A DNA stretch of 64,000 nucleotides from Notamacropus eugenii (taxonomy: Eukaryota > Chordata > Mammalia > Diprotodontia > Macropodidae), in the NCBI RefSeq assembly GCF_028372415.1, contig NC_092872.1, forward strand, positions 553,366,705 to 553,430,704. The letters are read 5' to 3'. Within the stretch, counting starts at the first letter, position 1; each line of letters begins with the position of its first letter. Of this stretch, positions 21,005-31,948 are shown one piece after another. The notes beneath the pieces are model-generated. The model was not told where the DNA came from. It was given only the letters and a program-made list of their open reading frames with translations, and made no database searches. The translations under genes were made by a program, and so were the position numbers.

Positions 21005-22660
21005 AGAATGATTTGTAATAATTAGCAAAATATGAATGATTCTAAAATCATCCAAAATAACTGGTCAGTTTCTGTAGTACATTTATTTTTTTTTAGGAAA
21101 ACCTTCTTTCAAGGAACAATGATGTAAACATTAGTCCAACATCTGTCAACAGATGTGTTAATTTGTCTCCACAATTTGAAATATGGATCTGTCAGAGGCT
21201 TTAATGAACTTAAGATGAACAATTCCCATTATAAAAGAGGAAGAGAACTGATAAATCACACCAGTTCCTGCAATAAATAGAAATTTAGAAAAATACTTTT
21301 GGAACAAACAGGCATTACTTTATTGACAAAATTAAAGAATAAAATTTCATAGATGCCAGTAGATTATTCAAAATTAACTAGAAGTAATTTACCTATAGAT
21401 GGAGCCTATAAAAAAAGCTAAAATCCAAGAGTGGGCCCTATGAACATGAACTAAAAGGACCACATGTTGACAAAGAAGTATTCATCAACTGGGTTGAGTT
21501 TGATATATATATCAATTGATGCATATTTATTTATAGAAGTAAAGGGTTTTATCATGGCCTTTTCAGTTACAGGGGGTTATTCTTAAAGATTCTAGTCATA
21601 CTAGTCAATACACATTGCGAAAGCAAATAATAGGAAGTGTTCAACACATATAGAAATGTGGGCTGTCAACATTTTACACCTACAAAATATCAAGCAAGCA
21701 TGATCAAGTGATTAGAATTATATATCAGAAGCAGGCTACTTTCATACACTAACAGATTAAAATCTCCATGTCCCCAATACAGACCTCAAAATGTCCTTGT
21801 GCATTCAAAAATAACTATTCTGAGACAAAAGCATTATCAGACAAAATTATTGCTCAGATAAAACATTGATCTACAAAAATTTAAAAACCATGTTTCAATA
21901 GATAACACCATACTGAATATTCATAATCTCTGAGCTATGTAGAATTAAAAGCTTTCCAAATATAGAGATCTAGTAGAACAAATTAAAACCATGTGGGAGT
22001 GAGTTGAGGTATATATCATCTAGTCAGCCTAAACTAAAGTTTCCTTAAAGATGCTTTCAGTAAGACTACAAAAGATGATCTTATATCTCAGTATTTTTAG
22101 CCAATTACAAAAAGCAGTTATTTGATCTACACTTAAAATAGTTGGTAGAATATTGAATGTAAAATAAATAAATAGTAGGTTATTGCCTTGACCCAGGACC
22201 ATTTCCATCTGTAATCCATTGAAAAAGATGGGTGGAAAAGGGACATTGATGATGATGTTGAATGTATATGGTACCTAAAAATTACAAGGTATTTTACGTT
22301 CATCATTCATTATTGTCTTTTTTATCTATTTATCTATCTGGTGCATCATTAGTAAAATAGAATAAATCAGCCCATTAAGTAAATGTAATTGATGAAATAG
22401 AATCTGACCTGGGTACAGTGCTTCTGATGGTATCTTCTCACATTATATACTTCTTGGAGAGTTATAAATAAATGGAATTGGATTGATTGTTTTGGAGAGA
22501 CTATGGAGCATGTGTAGATCTTCTGTAAGTGGTTCCAGTCTGCTAAACATGTAAAGAGAGACTTTTTCAATTGTCTGCATAGTAAGAACTAACAGGTATT
22601 GACCTAGCTTCTTTAGCCATTTTCTCTTTGGCTATCCTGATGGTTTGACTTCTTTGTTCA
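21005..22660. other. Long AT-rich stretch without recognisable repeat
   Basis: There is no coding frame beyond 67 residues, no clear transposon phrase and no RNA gene. A short tail-like phrase near 22260-22320 ('tacaaggtattttacgttc') may be SINE-derived. Confidence 0.4.
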
Positions 22661-22665
22661 ATGTC

Positions 22666-23526
22666 TGTTAAGGGTCAAGGATGTAATGAGGGAAGTATGG
22701 GACAGTTCCCTCTGAAGCCATGTGACCCTGTGAAATGAACCTCCATTCTTGGCTTTGGCTTTTGTCTTTTTTCCATTCTAGGGGTGAAGTGATTGATGCC
22801 TTTGATCTTGTGACTTTTAAAAATTCAGGAAGGCAGCTTAGCCTCCCAGCATTCCTGCGTCCATATTTTGCAGCCAATGGACATCAACAACTTGAGCGAG
22901 GCAAGGAATCTCCTTTGGCAGTAATCTTCAGGACTCAGTAGCTGAGATCAAGACCCATCTGGCAGTCATGCCACAACTGGGATTTGAACTTGGTCTGATC
23001 ATTGTTCCACGGAAACTGTTCTGAGTGTACCCCTTGAACTCTCCTTGAATCTTCTTACTTGATCTGGCATTGATTTGTCCAAATCTCTGTTATCCTTAAC
23101 CTGGCCTATCCCACTATTGTCTGTTATCTCTAGGTAGCCTTCAGCTACTTCCCACCCTTAATCCCATTCTCTTGGTTCCTGGAGTTGGATCTCTAGCTAC
23201 CTCAGCTACTGACCATTCCCACCAAGACTCTCCATAAACCCCTCTTCTAGTCAACCTAGACTACTTGGCCAATCCTAGATCCTCCCACAATCTTTCTGAG
23301 CATAAGACCGATCCCTCCTCCATGAAGGGGCTCAGATTCATCTAGCTCAGACTCTGTCATTAATACAAGCTTCACAAATGCTTAGATTTCTTAAGATTCT
23401 ACCTGATATGGAGGATCTTAAATAAACTTTGTTTTTCTTTGGCTAAAAGGAGATTTGAGTCGAATTCATTCAGGCAGGACCTGATGTGTTGGTATTTTGT
23501 GGTCCCAAGCACCCCTAAACCTCAAC
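22666..23526 (+). mobile_element. Probable LTR of an endogenous retrovirus
   Basis: It begins 'tgttaagggtcaagg' and ends 'acccctaaacctcaaca', with an AATAAA signal at about 23421 ('cttaaataaactttg') some 100 bp before the 3' end, a normal R-U5 spacing. No flanking gag/pol sequence was found, so it would be a solo LTR. The target duplication is not evident, and the 5' boundary could be off by several bases. Confidence 0.45.
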
Positions 23527-23529
23527 AAG

Positions 23530-24095
23530 TTTACTATAGAAGGTAGAAAGACCTAGGAATAACAAGTGAACAGCCTTTGTGTTGGACTAGTGACCATGAA
23601 GTATTAAAAGAATTGGAGGAAAACCTCAGTGTATTATGGGAAGACATGGAAAACTACTACAGAGGATGAGAGGCCAAGAAAGAGGGTGCAATATACATGG
23701 GCAGAGGGAGGATTCACACAGATGAGAGGTCCCAGAAAAAACAGTACTACCTGAAATATCAAGGAATGGTGACAGAGACCTAAATTTTTTGTTTTTTATA
23801 ACCATCAATCAAGAAGTATTTGCTAATTAGTTCCTATGTTACAGGTACTGAGCAAGATGCTGGGATAACATAAAATATAAATATAACCTATAATCATAAT
23901 AATACCCATAATAAATAATGATTTAACTATAACTTAATAATAATACCTATAATAAACAAAAAATATATAGATATAGATATCTGACTTCAGTGTTTTTATA
24001 TTTTAAAAGGAATCATATTATGAAACCTATATTCCCAAGTAACAACCAACAGCCAACAGAAACATCCCTTCCCTGATAGAATAGAATAATGGATG
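23530..24095. other. Mostly unassigned; short L2 antisense piece
   Basis: At 23803-23880 'atcaatcaagaagtatttgc' and 'caggtactgagcaagatgct' are a reversed L2 end. The rest, including an AT-rich patch at 23880-24000, holds nothing recognisable. Confidence 0.4.
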
Positions 24096-24099
24096 TTTA

Positions 24100-24865
24100 A
24101 CAACTAGATTTTTTTTATAAAGGGGAGATAGAAGTGTGGCCTGATAATGGTTGTATTTTTTTTTTCTTTTGCAGCTTAGCTACACGACCATCCTGAGAGC
24201 ATAAGTCATTGTAGAGGCATAATATAAGCTAGAGATGCCTACTGTTCATGGAAGGTCAAGTTTAAGGGTACGAAGTTCACTGTCTCCCTCAGAGTCCAAG
24301 AGCAATCCATCCTATTGATGTCGACAGCAAGCAAAGGATTTAAGAGCACACTTCTGGTGTACCATACTGAGTTTATTGTTCGAGCTCTTTCAGTCAGCCA
24401 AATGGGAAATTCCACATTGCTGGAGCCTAGCATCACCCTCCTTAAAACCCAACTGATCTTGAACAGATTTTAGTAGCATTTCAATAGGAAAAACCTCAGG
24501 GGTCACAGATGGCTCCCTGGCATCCATTCCACCGAACCTCCCTTTCAGGGACATTGCTACAATTTGTATCTAGACACTGTTATTCTCCCATTAGCAAAAG
24601 CTCATAGCTTTAAGCACTGGGGAGGAGCACCTGTTTTTAATGGCAAATTACTTGGTAATCATTAACCAATATCTAATAAAGTGAAACCTTTAAGCAGACT
24701 GAAGAAAAACAGATGTTTCCAAGGTTTAATGAAAAAGGATTATGCACCATCAGACAACATGACCTGACCTCTCTCAGTCACGAGCTTTATAAAGCAAAGG
24801 CAACGTTCTTTACTGTGTGAGAACAGCTCCTGGTCTACTTAAGACTAGCCAGGTGCACATATGAA
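24100..24865. other. Candidate conserved noncoding element or noncoding exon
   Basis: This is repeat-free sequence with homeodomain-type cores ('caaattacttggtaatcatt'), E-boxes ('ccaggtgcacatatg') and retained CpGs. A strong polypyrimidine tract followed by CAG at 24155-24174 looks like a 3' splice site on the plus strand. The 65-residue minus frame 24239-24436 has no known motif. Function is inferred only. Confidence 0.35.
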
Positions 24866-24871
24866 CAGTTT

Positions 24872-24882
24872 TACACACACAC

Positions 24883-24932
<50 letters not shown>
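24872..24932. repeat. (CA)n microsatellite
   Basis: It is a nearly pure CA dinucleotide run. Confidence 0.98.
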
Positions 24933-24933
<1 letters not shown>

Positions 24934-25029
24934 TTAAAGCTTGCGGGTAACAGCTAAACAAAATATTTGAGCTGCCAAGAAATGACCTTCACTAGAGCTG
25001 GTACCCAGTGTTCCTTGACTGCAAGTCTG

Positions 25030-25270
25030 ATGTAGATTTAGGTAAAATGATGAAGGAGGCAATGTCTGTCTCTTGGAAAGCCTTTCACCCTGGCTTTTGT
25101 GTTCCCAGCTAATTTATCCCATCTCCCATGGACCGTTCCACAACCCACTGAGAGCAAAATGTCTTCATTCTTCTCGTTGGCTACCTAGAACTTTTTCTGG
25201 ATTTCAGTCTTCTCAAAGCTCAACCAGCCCACTTCTTCCAGGAACTCTCTCCATGTGATCCTTTCTCCAT
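25030..25270 (+). mobile_element. L2 LINE 3' UTR-like fragment
   Basis: 'ggatttcagtcttctcaaag' and 'cacttcttccaggaactctc' resemble the L2 3' UTR block; diverged. Confidence 0.4.
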
Positions 25271-25375
25271 CACTTCCCTTTCTCCCGCCTGAAAAATATA
25301 AGAATAGGTTACACAGATTGGGAGCTAGAAAAACTCTTGGAGATTATCCAGTCCAAAACCCTCACTGAGGAGAGA

Positions 25376-26055
25376 GAGAGAGATTGGGACTGGTTATATG
25401 GTTTCATTGGTATGGGGAACTCTCCCAAGGGGGGATATTCCCACTATAAATACTGTTAACAACCTCTTTGCAGCTGTAAGGCCAAACAAAGTAGAATCTT
25501 TTGCTGTTTTTGTTTTACTAAAAGTACCTCTGATTGAATAATGTGGTTAAAATGAAGATCTTCCCTACACATTGATGGGCCTGCCCACTGAGGGAAGCTT
25601 GATTAGCAAAGTTGTTTTATAGGAGAGTCCCAAGTACCTTTTGTTTTTGTTTTTTTCCTATTGAGGCCCCGGGTCAGAGGGTCATGCCCTCTGACTCTGA
25701 AAAGTGTATAAATACTCTGAGAGTGAGGCTTTCTTTGGGGTTTACTGGCTGGAAGTGTTTGTTTGGCCCCATGAGGACTCTGGGAAGCTGCTAAAGAGCA
25801 CTCCTCCCACCTTGGAAAACACAGATGTTGGTGCTTCCCTCTCTGGTAACTATGGTCAGACAGTTGGACTTGTCTGTTGAATTATGATATATGTACTGAT
25901 TATAATCAGGCAGAGGAAGCCATGTCTGTTGATCTTTGATTTCTCTGTATTTTCTCTGAAGTTCAGGGTGCTGACTCCGTGAACGAGGTGAATGATATAT
26001 GTGCCTGATTAAAGTGATTGTTAACCCCTCATAAGTTGCCTTTCCTTTTAGAGAA
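25376..26055 (+). mobile_element. LTR-like sequence, boundaries unknown
   Basis: It contains a TATA-like box ('gtgtataaatactctgag') about 300 bp before a tail-like block ('gattaaagtgattgttaacc'). The layout resembles an ERVL/MaLR-type LTR, but I cannot define either end. Confidence 0.35.
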
Positions 26056-26059
26056 GAAG

Positions 26060-26224
26060 ATCAAAGAACCTGTGGTATCCCTCTGTGTATGTTGGGGTGC
26101 TTACTGTTACAGCAGCTTATGATAGATAGTTGCCTGGGATACTTAGAGGTTGAAATGACTGGTTCAGGGTTACATAGGTAATATGTATCTGAGGCAGCTC
26201 TTAAACCCAAGTTTCTTTGATTTT
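26060..26224 (-). mobile_element. CORE-SINE, antisense
   Basis: 'ttgcctgggatacttagagg', 'gactggttcagggttacata' and 'ctgaggcagctcttaaaccc' are diverged reversed SINE text. Confidence 0.5.
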
Positions 26225-26300
26225 GTTGCTGCTTCTTATCATGAGCATGCCATGCTGAGCGGTCCTGTGCCAGTGTCTCCCATGTCACATAATCAAAGTT
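26225..26300 (-). mobile_element. RTE LINE fragment, inverted piece
   Basis: The minus strand encodes TWETLAQDRSAWHAH, the near C-terminal part of the RTE endonuclease-reverse transcriptase protein. It directly abuts a plus-oriented RTE piece. Confidence 0.75.
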
Positions 26301-26660
26301 TACATGGTGGTCAGAAGAAGTAATACAAGGACACTCATGGTCTCTCTTAAGAACTTTGGAATTGACTGTGTGAAAGGTCCTGTAACACAGGACTGCTCAC
26401 CATGGTGTGCCCACATCAGAGAAAGTGCTTGTGCTCTGTGAGCAAATTGAATTGAAACAGCTCAAAGAAAGAGCAGGATGTGCAAATGAAGAGTATCCAT
26501 TCTAGTGTTCTCATGGACTATTTGTGCCCAACCTGAGGTAAAGCTTTCTGAGCTCATATTGGTCTGATCAGACACAGTTAGATACATTGAAACTTGACTC
26601 TAGCACACTGGTGTCATTTCGGTCCTCTTTGAGAATGAAGGACAACCAGTGCTACTTCTT
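26301..26660 (+). mobile_element. RTE LINE 3' end
   Basis: The plus strand encodes VVRRSNTRTLMVSLKNFGID and then ..QDCSPWCAHI, the RTE C-terminus, followed by a 3' UTR and the terminal 'ggtcctctttgagaatgaag'. The frame is intact over short stretches only. It covers the same protein region as the inverted piece, so the two overlap within the element. Confidence 0.8.
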
Positions 26661-26704
26661 AAGTCATGTTGCTTCTCAAGGAACCAGGATAAGATGGAGG
26701 AAAA

Positions 26705-26970
26705 TAATTTAATTCAATTCAACACATATTTACTGTAGGCAAGGCTCTGTGTTATATGCTGAGATACAGAGAAAGGCATAATTTGATGTTTGCCCTCAAG
26801 ATTTTAGTCTGTTAGGGAAAGGGTCATATACATAGCTAACTATGATATAAGGAATAGTGAGAGAAGTGCAAAGAAAAAGTCCTGACAAAGTTCTATAAGA
26901 AATTTTGCAGAAAAGAAAAAGTCTTAATGGAGGAGGTGACAACTGATTTGGGTCTTCAGGGTAGGAAAAG
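26705..26970 (-). mobile_element. L2 LINE 3' end, antisense
   Basis: 'aattcaacacatatttactg', 'tgtttgccctcaagatttta', 'taatggaggaggtgacaact' and 'gggtcttcagggtaggaaaa' extend deep into reversed L2 3' UTR. Confidence 0.75.
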
Positions 26971-27319
26971 GCTTTCAAGTGCTGACCTCTCAGATAATAT
27001 GGCTCCCTAACTTAGGTTGAGGCACCATGGCTGGTGGTACCTGAATCTAGGAATGTAAAGGAAGAATTTAGCTGAAGGAATATTTAAGAGCAATGTTTAA
27101 GTGTATCAAAGTTCCTTTACTTTTTGAGCCTTTCAGTTAATTAGATCCTAGAGTATTAGAGCTGGAAAAGATCAATCCCAGAAGAATTTTCATGTGGCTG
27201 TCCCTCTGCTAAGCCTCATGAATCCTTTAAAATCAAAAGTCAGTTGTGGTGAAAACAAACCCATTTCCACAGGAGTACTCACTAACATCCCTAATCTCTA
27301 ACATCCAGCATTGGTCAAT

Positions 27320-27640
27320 AAACATTTTCAGACAATGTAGACTCCTGGTCATCCTCCTCAACTCCTCATGTCAGAACCACCTGGATTCTGCCCCTGGAGT
27401 CCCAGGTGAACAAGGCCTTATCTTTCCTGGAACTAGGCCTCTGCTACACTTCACGGCCTTTTCCAGACCATGATGGCACACCAATATCTCCCTCCCTAAC
27501 TCTCCTTTATATGCTGTCTTCCCCATTAGAATGTAAGCTCCTTGAGGGTAAGGATTTGGTGAGGTTTTGTCTGTGTACTCCAAGCCTCTACTATAGTACT
27601 TTTTTGCATAGTAGATACTTAAGTTGTAGCTTAAATAGAA
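27320..27640 (+). mobile_element. L2 LINE 3' region
   Basis: 'ccccattagaatgtaagctc', 'cttgagggtaaggatttgg' and 'gtagatacttaagttgtag' give the terminus; the upstream part (27320-27480) is more diverged. The several 70-93 residue frames here are repeat-derived. Confidence 0.7.
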
Positions 27641-27644
27641 AAGA

Positions 27645-28778
27645 AGATCAGTTTAATAATATAGAAGTCTTCCTCCAAGTCTTTTAACACACCATGGGCA
27701 CTAGGGAAGCACTTGGGCTGGCCATATGTAATCACTCACTCTCATGACATGACTAGCTGACCCCCATTTTTGGTTCCATATTTCCTGATGATCACTTCTT
27801 AAGTGGCCTAATCATGCTGCAGTCTGCTTAAGTCTCCTGAGCATTTCTTCAGTATGGGTCTACCCATACCATTTGAGTATTATGTGATTTTAATTCTTTT
27901 GTGATTGTGATATTCCATGATGTACATATTGTAGTATCACTGGAATGATATTGATATTAACAAGAATGTGGGGGGGGGGGGGAAGAGGGTGGCTTGGGAT
28001 GAAGGGAAGTACTGTACAACTTCCCAAATGTGATCCAGCCTGCTCTCTACTTCCTATTTAATTCTCAGATCTCTGTCTATATGTGACATATGCACTCCTG
28101 AAAGTACACATGGTATAGAGGTGGATGGGTAAGGCCATTAGGGATTTGTCCCAGATACCAAGGAACTGAGAAGATGCTAACCTGATAGGCAGGGGATATG
28201 GATACAGGTTCAAGCACATAAGGGGGATAAGTCTCCTCACAAGTACCACTTTGTTGGGTATAGGCAGAGGAGTTAAAATATAGTCTCCATCAATTGGTGG
28301 GCTTAATGACCTGTCCATCACCTATCTCATCCTAGCCTGGGACCCTCTTATAGGTGGGAGGTTCAAGGGCAAGGGGATCAGGAATAGAGGAACTATGAAA
28401 CAAGAGTACCATGGGATAGAAGCCCAGCCATGGTGAAAAAAAAAAGAGGCATTCAATCAGGATAAAGGGAACCAGCATCACATGCTCTCCCTACATCACA
28501 AGTCTTCAAGCTTTTCCTCCAACAGCTGAAACTTTGCAAGTCAGGAGGAAGAGATGGCCATAGATGGCCAAAGATTTGGTATATTAGTAACCACTCCCTA
28601 ACTAAAGGCATCCAAGGAATTAATGGTTCCCATTTTCTTCCCTTCCACCTTACACAGTAAGGGTGAAACCAACTGGGAAAGCCTGGGCCTACCTACTATG
28701 ATTAGAAAGAGAAAGAGAGTATCTTCTGCCTATGTGAAGACACTACGAAGGAGACAGTGACAAAGGAAGGGAGAAGAT
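27645..28778. other. Unassigned sequence upstream of an LTR
   Basis: It holds a G-run (27970-27982) and an 87-residue minus frame (28058-28321) without a recognisable domain. It could be unique sequence or eroded retroviral sequence. No retroviral motif is visible. Confidence 0.4.
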
Positions 28779-29341
28779 TGTTGGGGATGGAAGCTCAATT
28801 CCATGTGGACAGTCTCGGGCGGGTAAAGGTGGGAACTTCTAAATCTTAGAGTTCTCATGAGGCCCCCCATGAAACACCAGGGAATCGAGGAGTGAGACCG
28901 AGCTATCTCGTGTATTTCCACCTCTTCCCGTCAGAAACGTGATGGGAGGAGCATCCCCACCCTCGAGACTGTCCCGGATCTGGGCACACCTATTGTTATC
29001 TAACAGGCACGGTATTCAGGTGCAAACTACACGGCCGGAGAGCTTAATTAGGGTCAGGAAAGCCTGAAGGCACTCTTAGCGCGGAGGGGCCCTGACAGGA
29101 CAGAAGGCTCCGTTTTTCCTCTCTTCCCTCTCCCCTCCCCCTCTCTCCCCACTTACACTTCTGCTTCCAATCTCTTACTGTAAGATCTTTGCCTCCTTGG
29201 GAGACTTCTCTCTCCCTCCTAAGGAAGAGTTCCCCCTGCACATGTAACCAGGACCCTGAATAAAGCCTAACCCTTGTTCGACTCCGGAAAGTCTCTTCTC
29301 TCATACGTTTATCTGGTTTGGCCAACCGAAGACCTGGGACA
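28779..29341 (+). mobile_element. CpG-rich LTR of an endogenous retrovirus
   Basis: It starts 'tgttggggatggaag' and contains an AATAAA signal at 29259-29264, followed by a pyrimidine-rich R/U5-like stretch; a possible end is 'cctgggaca' at 29341. CpG dinucleotides are far denser than in surrounding sequence, suggesting less decay and so a younger insertion. No target duplication is clear, and the 3' limit may be up to about 30 bp earlier. No gag, pol or env sequence was recognised beside it. Confidence 0.55.
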
Positions 29342-29347
29342 GGTAAG
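29338..29347 (+). other. Splice-donor-like site at the LTR end
   Basis: 'gacaggtaag' fits the CAG|GTAAG donor consensus and is followed by a second GTAAG. If the LTR drives transcription, this could end a first exon. No transcript evidence is available here. Confidence 0.3.
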
Positions 29348-29695
29348 GTAAGACTCGGGTAGCCCTCAGGCCTCTACGCCTGGCAGAAGATGAGTTAAAT
29401 TCTCCAACCCCCATCACTCTAGTGGCCCTTGGATTGGCCATGTATATTGAATTATCACCAACAGTAAGCAAGAAAATGTATTTAAAGTAGAAAGCCAGCA
29501 GATGACCTGCTAATGTGGGGTCTTCCCCATCCTGATCCATGCTCATGGCCCCATCTATATGCATGCAGCTATACCCACCTCCAATCACCTCCTGACAACT
29601 TAGGGTGCCTCTCATATCTCTTGCCCCAGCTACCAAAATTTCCAATTATGATTCAGACCAATGACAGTGGAGCTCGGACTCTGGCAAACCCTCCA
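29345..29695. other. Unassigned sequence downstream of the LTR
   Basis: A 114-residue minus frame (29301-29645) crosses from the LTR into this stretch and has no recognisable domain. Retroviral leader is possible but unproven. Confidence 0.35.
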
Positions 29696-29940
29696 AAGCT
29701 AAGAAGATTTCAAGTACATACCCAAGGGGCCAAGTTCTCCCATTGCATCCTGGGCCATCTCCAGTCATCCTGATGAATATCTGGTCCCTAGATCCAGATG
29801 GCTTCAGAGGAGAAGTGAGGCTGGTAACCTTGCACAGCACTTCCTCACTCAAAACAAAGTCAAGTGCAAGTCATGTCATCATTTCTCTGATGTCATGGTC
29901 TTCTTTGGCAACGAAGGACGAACACAACCACAATATAGTG
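29696..29940 (+). mobile_element. RTE-tailed SINE, 5'-truncated or variant head
   Basis: Sense copy of the 16.2-kb family: 'catcctgggccatctccagt', 'tgtcatcatttctctgatgt' and the tail 'ggtcttctttggcaacgaag'. The tRNA-like head is missing or replaced. Confidence 0.75.
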
Positions 29941-29944
29941 TCTA

Positions 29945-30770
29945 CTGTCTGCAATGCTAGCTAAGCACTAAGAGGTTAACCATATTCAGACTGGTTTAAT
30001 ATGCTTAATTATTTGGCCATAAAGACATTTTTCTCCTTCCTCCAATAAAGAATATTTAACAACAAGCTTCTTCATTCCCCCTTGGGGAAGAGGAATAAAA
30101 GATCTGGAATTTAAATTTAATAAAATTAATTTGATTGTTTCTGAGATACTTGAGAAATGCCATTATAAATGTAAAGGAATATTACTGCATCACAGGTAAT
30201 GCCAAAAGGGACATATGATTTCACAGAAACTGAGCAGTATGAACTGATGCTAAGTGGGATGAGTAGAAACAAGGGCACAATTGATACAAAGGCAGCAACA
30301 TTATTTGAAAACCAAAAAGACTTAACTTTGAACAGTTCAATGCAATGACCAGTAGCCATGTCTCAGGATTCTATGAAGAATGCTACCCACTTCCTGAAAG
30401 AGACAGGGTGAGGAACTGAAGACTGGCGAAGGAAGAAGAAAAGGGGGTGATGCCAATAGGGATTTAGTAATAGTGATGTCAAAATAAAATGGGTCATCAG
30501 AATATTTTTTCTAAATAGAAGGAAAGATGACCAATCAGAACAGTTTTGAAAGCAATATTTAAAATGTGTTATATAACCTTAAAAGATAAACAATATGAAA
30601 TGGGGATTCATGCTTTTAAACTCCTCTTTTTTGTGTTCTGTTGTATGTTTAGAAAAGTTCTTTTTCGATAAGTTAATTTAAAAAGGAAAATTTTTTTTAA
30701 AAAAAGAAAAATTAAGGAATGGTCACCTGCATTAAAGTTCCTTTGGCTTTAAATCTTTTGATTAATTAGA
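29945..30770. other. No gene or recognisable repeat
   Basis: AT-rich, with an A/T block at 30675-30715. The 77-residue minus frame at 30126-30359 is hydrophobic but has no recognisable motif. Confidence 0.4.
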
Positions 30771-30777
30771 TAATAGA

Positions 30778-30965
30778 ACATAGAATGTCTAAGCTAGAAG
30801 GAATCTCAGAGTTTATTCAGTCCAATCTCTTATTTTATAGATGAAGAAAATTAGCCTCAGGGGAAAAAAAAAGTGATCAACTCCAGATCACATAGACTGC
30901 GAGTAGCAAAACTGGCACTTAATCCCATGGTTTCTGACTCCAAATTCATTGCCCTATCAATTCCA
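30778..30965 (-). mobile_element. MIR-type SINE, antisense
   Basis: 'gaatctcagagtttattcag', 'atgaagaaaattagcctcag' and 'ctgactccaaattcattgcc' are reversed MIR text. Confidence 0.65.
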
Positions 30966-31009
30966 TTTTATTGTTCCTTTTCACTGATATCACCATTTAA
31001 CATTCATGT

Positions 31010-31215
31010 ATTAATAACAGTTCATATTTTTGGAATGTTTTAATGTTTACAAGTTTTGCCCCATAACTTCTTGAAGTGGGATAGTGCGAATGATCGCTTT
31101 TTAGGAAAATTGAGGATGAGAGAGATTAGGGGATTTGTTTAAGGCCATACTGCTATGGTGTCACAGCCTGGAGACAGACCCCAGTGTTTTGATTTCAAGT
31201 ATAATGTTCTTTTCA
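31010..31215 (-). mobile_element. MIR/THER-type SINE, antisense
   Basis: 'gaaaattgaggatgagagag' and 'gatttgtttaaggccatac' are a diverged reversed core. Confidence 0.55.
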
Positions 31216-31227
31216 TTATTCTATACT

Positions 31228-31475
31228 AACTCTCACTTGGTGACACAGTGGATGGGGTGAAGGGCCGGAAGTCCTTCCTGAGTTCAAATCTTGCCTCAGA
31301 CACTTATCAACTGTGTGTCCCTGGACAAGTCACTTAATTCTATTTTGCTCAGTTTCCTCATCTGTAAAATGAGCTGGAGAAGGAAATGGAAAACCACTCC
31401 AGTATCTCTACCAAGAAAACCCAAATGGGGTCATGAACATCACTGAAATGAGTGAAAAGACTGAATAAATCTCTC
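31228..31475 (+). mobile_element. MAR1 CORE-SINE, full length
   Basis: It runs from the tRNA-like head ('ggtgacacagtggatgg', 'gttcaaatcttgcctcagac') through 'ctggacaagtcacttaattc' and 'cctcatctgtaaaatgagct' to the marsupial tail 'aggaaatggaaaaccactcc' and 'atggggtcatgaacatcact'. Confidence 0.9.
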
Positions 31476-31584
31476 ACTATGTATTCCTTCTTCTTGAATG
31501 GAAGTATCTGGAAGATAAGATCTACACTCCTCTGCACCCTTCATGGTCCCTAAGACAAGGCTTTGCATCTCCTAATAATTCCAA

Positions 31585-31700
31585 GTTCCATTCCAAACAA
31601 ATATAAGTTCTGTGAGGGCAGGGACTGTTTCATTCTTAGCTTTATATGTCCTGAGCCTAGCACAGGTGCTTAGTAAGTGCTTGTTTCGTCATGAGTAAAT
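31585..31700 (+). mobile_element. L2 LINE 3' end
   Basis: 'gttctgtgagggcagggact', 'tgagcctagcacaggtgctt' and 'agtaagtgcttgttt' are the terminus. Confidence 0.8.
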
Positions 31701-31854
31701 AGATAGCTAAAGCTGATATATCAGTTGAAAACTTGTCTATACTACTATGTTATGGAAATACTTGTTTTATTCCTTAAGTTTAGATGAAAATACATAAAAA
31801 TTTAAAAAAAAGAAAATTTAATCTTGGTACTTTCCACTTAATCTCTTAAGGAAA

Positions 31855-31948
31855 GGAATACACATGTTATGATCCCCACTTTACAGAGGAGGAAACTGAG
31901 GAACAGAAAAAATGTGATTGGCCAATGGTCACATACCTAGTTCATTGG
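31855..31948 (-). mobile_element. MIR-type SINE, antisense, left half
   Basis: 'ccccactttacagaggagg', 'aaactgaggaacagaaaaa' and 'ggtcacatacctag' are reversed MIR. The copy breaks off where the RTE insertion starts and resumes at 32963. Confidence 0.75.

Noticed and set aside
28779..29695. A provirus with gag/pol/env between LTRs
   Set aside because: Only one LTR is visible and no retroviral protein motif was found on either side.
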